The notes under the pieces were generated by a model. The model had not been told where the DNA came from. It saw only the letters and a list, made by a program, of their open reading frames with translations, and did not search any database. DNA of 64,000 nucleotides from positions 32,823,839 through 32,887,838 of the forward strand of contig CM075189.1 in the NCBI GenBank assembly GCA_037577475.1, in the 5' to 3' direction. Below, piece by piece: positions 1-11,280 of this stretch; the first letter of the stretch is position 1; every line of letters begins with the position of its first letter. This DNA comes from Chaunax sp. Z400 (taxonomy: Eukaryota; Chordata; Actinopteri; Lophiiformes; Chaunacidae). The position numbers and the translations under genes are program-made.

Positions 1-3000
1 AAACAAGGAGCTGACTCGTTGTGAAGAGGTGATGGGGAAGTATAGCTGACAGGATTGTTGTGATGACAAATGTAGACCTTTACTGAAACACTCACTGCAG
101 TCTCATTTTAGGGAGCATCTGAAGTTATACAATACACATTTTCAGTCCAGACATTTGATTCAAATGTCCCTCTAGTCACAGTCTGGAGTTCATCCTGTCG
201 AACTCCAAATCCTTACATCTGTAGAGAAGATGGGTTCAGGTTTTCAATTTCTCACTCAGCCAAAGGGATTTATTCCCAAAAAGTATTGTGATCATTTATA
301 TTCCATCTTCAAGAAAGCAGATGCCATCATAACAGAAGATATAAATTTGGGGACTGTATTCTGTGATGAATAAGAAGATAGTCATTTGTATATAGAAGTC
401 TTTTCCTTTTCTGATTCTAGTCTTTTCTAATTGTCAGTTTGCAGGATTAGACAAAAACGATCTGATGGATTTTTTGGTTAAACTTGGTAGAAGGGTTGAG
501 CATGTAGCTCTGAATAAAAGGGTTGGGGTCAGAAAACTTTGCCACCTTTTTTTGAACACTCTAGGATGACGCTCTCTTATAACCAAGAAACTGGGTGGAG
601 GAGGGAGCATTGTCCCAAAGAAGGAACCATTGGATTTTAAATCCAAATAAAGGGGTGGATCCATGATATTTTTTAAACTTTCCTTAACATTGTGAGACCC
701 CAAATGGCCGTATTGTCATTAGCACAAGGCTTTCTTTAAGGCTCTTGTTATATCCCCAATATCCTGATTGGATATTGGGGATATTTTCTGAATTTTGGCT
801 AGCTGTAGCTATACAAATCTCCTCTGTTATTTGGAGAACTGTTAGGATGAACGGGCCAGACTGATGCTATGCTATGCTACTCTGCAAACTGTTTCACATT
901 ATATTTGTACAACTATTGCAACAATAAACAGGCCTTGAAACCGACTGACACATTGCTCTAACACCAGAGATCGTTGATGCTTCTGAGTACTCTGGCCTTC
1001 ACGCTGCTGAGACGCAGTAAATGCTGGTATACTTCATCTTCCTCACCATCGCTTCGCTGTTTTCTTTCATCCCTTTGAATTTTGCATGTTGTCCTCATCC
1101 TTCTCTCTCATGTGCGTTGCAGAGTGGCAGAAGCAATGTGGAAAGGATGTGGGCGGTGATGGATGACATGCAGCAGAGGTAGAGTAAAGTTCCAGACATG
1201 ATCCCACCATGTCAGGGACACCCAGCCGTCTCTGCAGGCTCTGTACAGCCTGACAGAAACACCTTCCGACTGTTTCTGCCTCTGGGCGTTTTAATTATGC
1301 TCTCAGTCCTAGTAATATTCTCCCTGTGTCTGTGTGTGTTGGCGATTGGTGGTGCATGGTGGCGGGGGGGGAGAAGAAGCACGGGTGCATTTAAATAGTC
1401 CCTGTTGTCTCCCATTGTCTCTCATGCTTTGATGTTTCTGGTAGTGAGTAGTTAGTTATTAGTACGCCCACACATTTTGGCACATCTCCTCTTTTTCATT
1501 CTCTCCTTCATTTTCTTTTTTTCCCAGATTAACAGGAAACACTCGCCTTCTGCTTTCAGTGATCATTTATTTGCCATTTAGGAGTCACATTTTTCTGACT
1601 CCCTTTTGCTTTATGTCTCTCCCTAAACTACAGTTCACCCGACACTCCATCCTTCCATCTGTATTCTGTCCAATCCCATCATTTCCCAATCTATTGCCCT
1701 CTCCTGCAAACCCACATCCTTCTTCTTTTTAGGTAGCGATTTTCCTTCTCTCATAATAGCGCACCAATCTGCCTCTTGCTGTGAAGGCCGTGTAATGCAT
1801 CAACACATGGAAAATTACCACCTATTGTTGTGGGGGAATGGAAATAAAATAGGTTTAAGCTCATAAATGAATCATAAAGCCAAGCCTTCCAGCTCTCCTT
1901 CTGTCTAATTTGCTGTTTCTTCTTATTCATCTTCCAGCCTCTGCTGCTGTTTGGTATCCCTCTCTCTCTCTCTCTTTCTCTCTTGCTCACTCTCCCCCAT
2001 CTTTATGTTTCTCTCCCCCTCAAACCTGATCTCTATCTCAATCTTGTTTTATTGCATTTGAAAGGGAGTTGACCTTTGAAATCTTTTCAATTGTTGGCTG
2101 TTATGCTGGCGATCCAGGACTTGAGGTTTAGCTTGATTTTTTTCTGAATAGTGCAGAGAACCTTTAAAAAAAGAAAAGAAAAGAAAAGCAGCAAAGCATT
2201 TTGTTTAAAACAGTATGATTCAGTTTGCAATTGAAACTGATTTCTGTTAAATAGTCAACACTTTCTGGATGTTTATCTTACATCTGCTCAACACCAGTCA
2301 TGTGATTCCCACCACGTTGCTGATCACATAAAAAGCTTCGCAGAACTGATGTACAACCGGCCAGTAGGGCCCAGGCCTCACCTACTTCATCCATCCATCC
2401 ATCCTTCTCCAGTTCATCACAAGCCACTTTCAGACAGACGTTGTGCAAGAGCACCCAAACAAATTCCCTTCTCTGTGACCCCTTCAGTGATCAAACTGGA
2501 CCAGACCAAGGCGTCACAAAGACACCTCAGTGAGCAAAAAAGCTGATATTTTATATCTATTCCCATTACACCTTCATTGTGTTCAAATTGACCGTCGGGG
2601 CGGAATAAAGCCGCAACAGGCCCAGAATAAAAACGCTCTCTGAATGGGGCGACAGGGTTATCAATTCAACTCAACTGCATGTTTTGGACTGCAGGAGGAA
2701 GCCGGAGTATTGACCTCAAACCAGCAAGAAGCTAACAAACATTTAAGATGTGAGGTCAGGAGGAGGGAGCTTTCCCAGTCTGACACCTGAAGATAACCTT
2801 GATATTCCAGTCTGAACTACAGCCTTATCTTAATACACTTTGTCACTGCAGTCTTCTTATTATGGGCTTTAGGTTAAAAGTTACTCTTCAGGTTATACAG
2901 CTTATAAATCGGTAGTTTTCTTATGTGCATTCCACCAAATTCTATCTAAATATAACCTATAGATGAATAGATCCAGTACTAGAATGGAATATATGAGACT

Positions 3001-5413
3001 TTTACAGGATATGGATGTACTGTATGTCCAACACTTGGAGACTTTTAATTTGAAGAAAAAAAAGAAAGAAAGAAAAGTGTTAACGTCATTGACATCATCT
3101 TAACATTGAATTAACAGAAACGTGGAAGCGGTGAGAATGAATTAGGAAGTGAAAATAATGTCAGTAAAAACTAAAAGTAATGTTTTATTTTAGTATTCCA
3201 TCTGTTCTGAATGTGTCTACACAGCCTTTCATAAAGACCAGTCATTATTTTTGGCTCCAGCTGTTATTTCAGACATGTTCCTTACTCTTACTGACTATTT
3301 ACTCTTTTCTGCTCTAAATGGCTCTGGATCACATCATCAGCCTGAGGCCTGGAACGTAGGATTTTCTCTATTTCTGTCTCCTGCTGTGTTTTTTTTTTTT
3401 TTTTTTTATTATTCTGCTATCGCGTCATAGCCTCTGAGGACTGTTTAAAATTAAATGTAAAATTCAAATGTGCCTCAGAGAAGTATACTTATATATACCC
3501 CACGCTGCAGAGCAGTGGGTGATGTTGAGATTAAAGGACGGCAGTAGCAGTGAGGGGCTGCAAAAATTAGTCATTTTACAAGCAGCATCAATATTTAATC
3601 ATCTCTCTTTCATAGTCAGTGTGTTTTATACATCTTGGATAATTAACTTTTCCTCCGTCGCTGCTTGTCTGTATTTCTGTTTTTCTATCCCTCGCTGGTA
3701 AAAGTGTCCATATTTTAGAAAACAACACGCAATTTCCTAAAATCTCTCTTCAAACTCCACACTCTGTCCCCCCCTTTACAAACCATCACCCTCCCTCTCT
3801 CCGTCTCTCTCGAGCTGCTAGAAATGATCTTAATCAGAAGAGACATAATTTAAACTTCAGTTAGTCTTTTTTAATCTCCTCAAACCTCCACCATCTCTGA
3901 GATTACTGAAGTAGTGATGTGAGTTAACACGTTTGATCAGGTGACGGGTGTCCAATGCTGTCAGACAGCTGATTTAGGTGTCATGCCACCAAACAGCGAC
4001 CACAAAGTGATTAGTTTGGAGCTAAACAGAAAACTTTTAATTACTATCCAAGCCCTCATTTTTTCAAGTCAGATTTAGTTCTCCTGTCTGCACAGAATCA
4101 GAATACAGGTCCTAACTAAATGAGAGAGATGAGACGGGATGCTCTCCACTATTCAGGCTGAGGAGCGATGTGAACTATGGCCTAATTAGAAATGGTGAGT
4201 TAAAATGACCACCAGTGTCAACATATTGTGTATGAAAGTACCAAAGGCTAGAATGTTCTTCTCTAACTCTTCAGTAAAAGCCACATCTGCAAGATTCTGT
4301 CAGCATGTTTTTATTTGATCCAGCTGGGTCTGTGAACATTCTCAAACCTTAAATGAATGACATTACACAGGATTCCCTATCCCAACATTCATTTTGACGG
4401 ATAGTTTGATATTGCCTGGCTAAATATTGCAGTAATAGCCCAATGCAAGGTTATTTGCCGAAAAGATGCAGGGCGTCTGAGTGAAGGAGTGAGCTATCAG
4501 TGATCTGTTGTGCAGCCTACTACAAATGCATTTTCTTGTACAACTTGCCAACACACAAGTTAAGCAAACCCAGGCTGGTGTTGAGAGGAAATGCAACGCT
4601 GCTTGCCAGAAAAATGTGCAATGTGTCAATGCACGGCCCAAACACAAGAGCTGCTCCGAGTGCAGTAATTGTGAAAAGGTCAGTATGAACAATAGATGCT
4701 GTTATTTTTCTCCGAAGCTCAGCAGTCTGTGCACAAAGTTGGAGGAGGTTGTAGATTAAAAAAAACAACAACAACAACAAAAAGAAACATTAACACCTCA
4801 GTTCATAATCCCAGAGATGTCAAAGAGCAACTCTGTGTTTGGAACAGAGCTGCTTCAGAGGTGTGCATTAACACATTTTCTGCAGTCAAAGCTACTCTCT
4901 CTACTACAGCCCATCATTTTAAAGACGGTGCCAGATCTATGTAGACAAATGCTTTTTCATTTGCTTTGGCTGGGGCCTGGTTCTTCATATCCAGAGGTAA
5001 ATATCCACTGCAGTTCAGTAGAGGTTGTGAGGAAAAACAAAGGCTGAGGCTGTAGCCTTGTGAGGTCATCACTTACACTCTGAATCCTCATAATATCAAA
5101 GCAGGGGCTGCTATTTAACCTTCACCTGCACCAATGGAGCAGAACAGTATTGACAAACTTGATACACTGCAATATGTAAATGTGTGTGTATGAGAGAGTG
5201 TGAGATAATAACTGATGACATATCTGGTGATTGATCCTTACTGTGCTCAATGAATGTTTTAATCAGATATAGTGTGACTGGGGTTCAAGTATAACACACA
5301 CCATGATTTATGATAGTGGTGAAAAGGTGTGTGACTTAGATTATTGCCCCAGTCTTAATTACAATAGAGCTACAGTACATCTTCCTCAGTTGGCCAGTCA
5401 ACCCCTGTGCTAT

Positions 5414-5416
<3 letters not shown>
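1..5416. other. Gene-free stretch
   Basis: I see no exon with convincing splice sites and no recognisable protein in either strand; the open frames are short and low in complexity. The stretch holds a perfect hairpin at 750-784, a short fragment of a common fish dispersed repeat at about 2670-2730 (the part reading 'ttttggactgcaggagg'), A/T runs and CT-rich tracts around 1950-1990. It may be intergenic or part of a long intron. Confidence 0.5.
750..784. repeat. Perfect hairpin, 15-bp stem
   Basis: The arm ATATCCCCAATATCC (750-764) is followed by a 5-base loop (TGATT) and its exact reverse complement (770-784). No open frame or obvious gene end lies beside it. It could be the core of a decayed palindromic MITE. 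A transcription terminator is not a sensible reading in a vertebrate. Confidence 0.8.

Positions 5417-5475
<59 letters not shown>
5417..5475. repeat. (TC)n microsatellite
   Basis: An almost pure TC dinucleotide run of about 59 bases. Open frames crossing it on both strands encode only Leu-Ser or Arg-Glu repeats and are not genes. Confidence 0.95.
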
Positions 5476-5478
<3 letters not shown>

Positions 5479-6588
5479 ACATACAGATGAAAATGATGCA
5501 AAAGAACAACATGTCCACCAATCATGCTTGCCTGTAGGGACCAAACTATACTTAATTTGTCTGTATGTCAGTCAAAATGTCAGGGTTGGATTTAAGGATT
5601 CGTGTTTATTTTCTTACGTTTCAATAACCTTATTTCACGTAACCTGGCATTACATGACCACCTACACAACATGATACGGTAAATGTAGAAATGATCATTA
5701 TTTGTCTGTGATATTTCATCAGGAAGCTTTGCACACACGCTTACTTTCAATGCCACAATATGCTAAGTGGTGCTAACAGGTGCACAGGTTTTCAGTGCTG
5801 TTGCGACATCAAACTAGACATAATCCATGTTCACCAGAATACAATAAGGGTAATGTTAAATGTTCCCGGTGGAGGTTTCGACCTTGGGTTTTCTAGCTGC
5901 TCTGTAGCAACGTTGCTATGAGGAACACACAAATGAAGTCTTGTCTTTTCCTGAGCGTTTTCCATTAACATTGATCTAAAAGGTAAGGTCAAAGGTCTGT
6001 TGTGGAGAATTGTCAAAGACAGTAGATGTTATTGACACGGGTCACCATGGTGAAATTACAATGTTCCAAAGATGGAAGAATAAAAGCACATTCTGGATAA
6101 TTCCACCTGTGCTATCTCACTGTGTTGTTTTATACAGGCTCTATACATGTTGGACAATCCACGACTACTGAAGGTCACTCAGAGAGCGTAGTTGAGTCTA
6201 ATGGATTGTTTCTTATAAAAAAAAAATAAATCAGCTCATAACTTTTTGAGTAATCCTGCTCACAAGTGGACACACAGGTGCACAATTAACAAAACCTTTC
6301 ATAACACACCTAACACTAGCATCCGCAGTGTATGTGATCTTTAATCCACCTCACATGGATACAGTGAGCATACGGGGAGTTTAGTTTGCAGCTCAGTGCA
6401 GACCATGATGCATTCAACCATTCGGACAGATATGAGTTTTCAACGTCATAAAAAGCTCTGCCACATACTGTATACTGTAGACTGGGTTGTGAGGAAGATG
6501 AGTACCATCCTGACATTTGACAATTTCCAAGAGGCCTTAACAACAACGGAAGACCTGCAGTATGAGTCACACTACTTCATATAAGCCC
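5476..6588. other. Gene-free stretch
   Basis: Only short open frames without recognisable domains, and no repeat family that I can name. An A-rich run lies near 6218-6230. Confidence 0.45.
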
Positions 6589-6950
6589 CCGTAGTACCAG
6601 CTTGACTCTACTCGCCTTTTTTTGCATTTCCATTAGGAAGAAAGTACCTGGTACTACTGAAACGTTACAGACCACTGATTGGTCGATGCCCGGCACGCAC
6701 GGAATATCCTGCACAGCACAAATCAATGGCCGCCACACTCAAACAGCCAAGCTACTTTAGCGACCGTAACATATTTATTGCAACGGCTATATGGTGGAGG
6801 CGCAGACATTCCTGTCTTAAATAGCTGACGGCAGTGTCACACGGTGCCCGAGGAGGTTCGAATCCCACAGTGGAAAACGACCCGCAGAAAAGTACCCGAT
6901 ACCAAGGCGAGTCAAGTCGTGCCGGTACTACAGTATGCAGTGGAAATGTG
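6589..6950 (+). mobile_element. Non-autonomous hAT-type MITE (about 360 bp)
   Basis: The left end, starting about 6593 (GTAGTACCAGCTTGACTC), is mirrored by an inverted copy ending about 6935 (the arm reading GAGTCAAGTCGTGCCGG, then TACTAC). The arms match imperfectly, as expected of an old element. The start, with 'gtaccagc', 'ctcgactc'-like runs and 'tttccatta', followed by 'agaccactgattggtc', is typical of a widespread fish MITE family that I associate with hAT elements; the family name comes from memory. No transposase frame is present. I could not fix an 8-bp target duplication, so the outer limits are approximate. Confidence 0.55.
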
Positions 6951-8769
6951 GCTTTAGAGGAAGAACAGAGGGTAGCTGTTGGTGCCATCCTCCAGATCTA
7001 TGGCTGTCATCATGGTAACGGTGAAGGCCATCAGGAGGAGGATGATGAAACTCTCCCTGTTTCTCTAAACATGTATTTATTTGACTGTAATGCATTTTCA
7101 GATAGTAAATCCATGGATACAAGAACGCATGTGTTCACTTTCTGAAAAAAGGCCACCGCCCCAGCATCCCTGGAGGTACGAGTGGGAGACTAAGAGAGAT
7201 GAGAGGTGAGGATGAATACCTCACAATGAGTTGATTCTTGTGTTTGTGCATGGATCAGTGAATGGTGGGAGGGTAATGAAAAACTACTGCATCAGGTAAA
7301 CACTGAGAGCACGTCTGTCTGTGTAAGTCAGTTATGACTGAGTGTGTTTGCACTACATATTTGTGTGTGTCAGTCTCTTTGTGTATGTATGTGTGTGTAT
7401 GCATGGCCCAGAGAAATCAAAAAATCCCTCTCCGCCTCCTTAAACAGATTAAATTCAGCAGAGGTAATTAGTGTTTTTGGGAGCAAAACAATAAAAATGC
7501 AAACATAAATCTCTACTTCTTAGAAGAATATTACATCCAGCTTAATAAATCAGGGAGAGCTTAAAACATTTACATAAAACCTAATTATGCAAAGGTAATA
7601 GGTGTGTTTCTCCAGGCTTTCCGTCATGTGTTCCACTTTCGGCTAATATGTGTTGATTTGACAGACGTTTTGGTGCCTTGGCCTCTGATGACCTCATATT
7701 TTAGCATGTGTTGTTTTAAAATGTGAAAATTACATTACTTTAAGTAACGGTTAAAATAAAGACTTCAACGCAAATCTTGTAAATGTGATGCAAGCAAGGT
7801 TTTTGTATGTTTTTAACTCATCCTAAAGTGTAACGGAGGTCTTCTGAGCAACATTTGATGGCATACTGAAAACACTCACCAAGTTGAGGTGAGGTTCAAA
7901 AGACTACAGGTAATGTAGAATGCAGCATCCTGCATTTGGTTTAGGTTAAGGCTGGTAAACATTTAAAGGTATAGTGTGCAGGATATTCTTGAAAATAATA
8001 AATCCTCATTCTGAAAATAAAAATATTCACATTCAAAAATCAAAAATCAAAAAATCAATCCACTGCATTGGTGGTATAAAATGTAAGTTGACTCTTGTTC
8101 ACAAAGCTCTGACCCTCTACACGTGATGAAGAGGCCTCTTATCTAATGCATCTCTTGACTTCCTCTGCATTTCAGTTTAAATGTTTTCCAGCTGTCATTC
8201 TCCTGTCATTCTCCAGAACTCCAAAATCTTTCCAGACATTTTAGCATCATTTATCAGAATAAATACACCTCCTGCAGCTCATGAAGCAACGATACACTGA
8301 CAGCAGCTCAACTACATTCACTACTAATTACTTTGTTTGATGCAAACTCAGACATCCATCAACCCAGATAAGCATGTTTTAAAAAAATCATGAAGTTGAG
8401 TAAAAAAAATTCACATGATCTCAGAGGTTTTTTGTTTAACTATGACGGATCAGTAGTTTTGTACAAACTAGGGAGCAATTTAATCAGATGTTTCTAAGCT
8501 CCCAGTAGACTTATTCCAGTTAAAAGCCAAGAAGGTGGAAGGATTTCCTAAATGGGTCATGATTAGGTGAAATGAGAGGTTGGACTCATCATGAGTAAAA
8601 GTACTACTTTCCCAGTGTGGTTCACACTTCTTGCTCTCATTCTTCTTCTCCTTTGCTCCTGTTCTGAATTAAACTAACATGTTTCTCTTCCCAGCACATC
8701 ACATACTGAAGCTTTCTCATGCCTTTACCCTTTGTCACTGTGCCTTCCTGGATTTCCCATAAAGATTCT
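6951..8769. other. Gene-free stretch
   Basis: No exon or recognisable protein. It contains short A-rich runs and a 'caaaaatcaaaaatc' micro-repeat near 8034-8056. The line 'aaaggtatagtgtgcaggat' (about 7963) resembles the start of a common fish dispersed repeat, but the similarity does not continue, so it is not annotated. Confidence 0.45.
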
Positions 8770-9141
8770 TTTCTTATCTCATCTTATCTTATCTCATCTT
8801 ATTATTTTATTATCGTATCGTCTTATCTCATCTTATCTTATCTCATTATATCTTATTATTTTATTATTATAATGTTATCGTCTTATCTTATGTTATCTCA
8901 TCTTATCTCATCTCATCTTATCTTATCTTATTATCTTATCATCTTCTCTCATCTTATCTTATCTTATCATATCTTATTATTTTATTATTATAATCTTATC
9001 GTCTTATCTTATCTCATCTTATCTCATCGTATCTTATTATATCTCATCTCATCTCATCTTATCATATCGCATCTTATCGTATCATATCTCATTGTATCTT
9101 ATCATATCTCATCTCATCTTATCTTATGTCGTCTTGTCTTG
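8770..9141. repeat. TCTTA/TCTCA pentanucleotide satellite-like array
   Basis: About 370 bases built from TCTTA and TCTCA units with interspersed TTATT blocks, one strand strongly pyrimidine-rich. A 151-codon open frame across it encodes only Ser/Leu/Ile/Tyr-rich repeats and is an artefact. Longer sub-blocks, such as the 'ttattattttattattataa' pieces near 8855 and 8978, recur, which suggests higher-order duplication inside the array. Confidence 0.9.
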
Positions 9142-9539
9142 AGATTTGGACCGGCAAAAGGAGGACGTTTTTAGGTCCAGGGCTCGGGGAGAGTCAGCTA
9201 ATAGTACAGCTAACTGCATGGCTAAGTTAACATTACTGTCAGCAGCAATTAGTGGTCACTTTAAGGGACAGGTAAAAAAAACTATCTTTGAAGAGACTTT
9301 GTAAATCAGGTTACTCTGAGGACCTCAGATCGAAAACAGTGAAATGTTTTCTCTATAAAATTACTGTAAATCACCTCGTTACTAATACCTACAGACTGAT
9401 TGGATGATTACTCAGCGGAGGTGCTTTGTCTGGAGTAGATCACCAATAAACGAGCTCATGATGAAATGTTGCATTCATAGCAATCTGAAATCGGAGCTTT
9501 TTGCTTACAGCGCTTGCTTGATGTGCCTGTACCTCTTAT
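9142..9539. other. Gene-free stretch between repeat array and MITE
   Basis: Nothing recognisable as a gene, RNA or repeat family. Confidence 0.4.
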
Positions 9540-10210
9540 TTAACCCTTACATACTGTTCATATTTGACCAATAGCTTATGTCACATTAATAAAAAATACA
9601 CTCTCCCTGCTCTCTGAAACATTTATTAAGGATTAATCATACATTTAAGTTTTACAACACTCGTTTTTGGAGAAAAACATCTACTATTACACAGTATCAT
9701 GTCCTGTTTTACATAAGACATAAAAACATAAAAGCCATAATGATTTAAATATATTTTATTGAATTTGAAAATGGCATGAACATTCTGGAACTGTTGGAAT
9801 TTATAATAGAAGCATGTTTTCTTCCACGTTGTTTTCCTGCTCTGACACATCCTCTGACTCATGTTGGAAGATCAGATCACCTGTTGCATGATGTCAGTCA
9901 CTGAAATGGCAGCTCAGGTACCTTAATAATGTTATGAACCCCCCACCACCCCCCTCCCAACCCAAAGAGATTCAGATTTGTTACTTTGTAGATTATTTGA
10001 TTCCATTGCAGGTGTTTGTGCTTGCAGGTGCAGATCTTGTGTCTGTGTCGAGGCACCCTCTGACCTCTGGATGACTTCTGTTCCCTCTGTGCACCATATA
10101 TGATCACTGTTGCTGTTTTACTATTTCACTGTTTCCAGATTCCCCCATGCCCCTTCAAAGACCAGCAGGTGTCTGTCTCTGCAGGAACCCGAACAGTATG
10201 TAAGGGTTAA
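9540..10210. mobile_element. piggyBac-type MITE with TTAA duplications
   Basis: The element runs from 9544 to 10206 and is flanked by TTAA on both sides (9540-9543 and 10207-10210). Its ends are a perfect 16-bp inverted repeat, CCCTTACATACTGTTC (9544-9559) and the exact complement (10191-10206). A TTAA target and ends starting CCC are hallmarks of the piggyBac superfamily (established). The 663-bp interior has no transposase frame, so it would depend on an enzyme in trans. It contains a C-rich run at about 9940-9960. The perfect ends suggest that it is fairly young or has been kept by chance. Confidence 0.85.
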
Positions 10211-11204
10211 ATTGTTGGGCATGTTAAATATTATCATCTGACATTGTTACATTATGCACATGACAGGAAATAAGTAAAAGCATAATAGGTACCATTAAGG
10301 GGATTGCCTTCCAATCTGTGAGTTTTATTTTTTCCATAACAAATTTTACGAGCTGCTCCGAGAGGTATTAAAGCTGCAGGAGATGACATTCAGGAGCATC
10401 ATATGGAATATGACCACCTCTGATAACCTACTTCCGGGGTCCATGATGGCCATCTTCTCTGTAACTTATAGGTAAATATTAGCACACTGCATGCTGGACA
10501 CAGGTAGAACAGTTTTTAGTGTTTTGGTTTCTAGTAGTGCCATCCTTTGTTTCCGTGTCTCATTTCAAACATGTTTGATGATAACTGTTTACATGTTGTC
10601 AATCACTTTGCCTCACAGCTGATCACTAGCATGAGCTCAGCCCACATTGTGCTCATGAATGCTCATAAACGTGGGCATATGAAGCAGTAGTTGACTGTAG
10701 GCAGAGCTGTAATGATTCAGAGGCCAGTGAACACATTTGGATGCAGAAGACGGGTTTATGAAGTAAATTTGTGGGTGTGCTCAGAGCCTGAATGTGATTT
10801 AAAAGAGTCTGAATAGCCTCTGTGGCTGTAAATGTGTGTGTTTGTCACAAAACAATGTGATCATCTCACCTCTGTTTAAGAAATACATTTTCATTTGGAG
10901 CATTATGCTTATTCACATATTTGAAGGGAATCAAGCAGCAGCGTTGGTGCTGATGAAGATAATGGCCCCTTTTGGTAATATATCAGTGTTGTTGTGATTA
11001 GACTGTTCTGCATTGTGACATGTTGTAAACCACTGACACACACACCACAGATTATCTCACGTCTTGATTATTTATTCATTTTCATTCATTTGAAATGAGA
11101 AGGAAATCTTGAGAGGGTTTTGATTTTGCACAAATACACAAACTACTTCTTCAGAAATGACAGAATGATACAGATTGTGTCTGTACTGCATGTCTCCTTA
11201 CATT

Positions 11205-11280
<76 letters not shown>

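Noticed and set aside
5303..5674. 123-codon open frame
   Set aside because: More than a third is a Leu-Ser run from the (TC)n microsatellite; no domain, splice or conservation support.
7960..8060. Start of a common fish dispersed repeat
   Set aside because: Similarity is limited to about 20 bases and then lost.
8719..9174. 151-codon open frame
   Set aside because: It is a translation of the TCTTA/TCTCA array.
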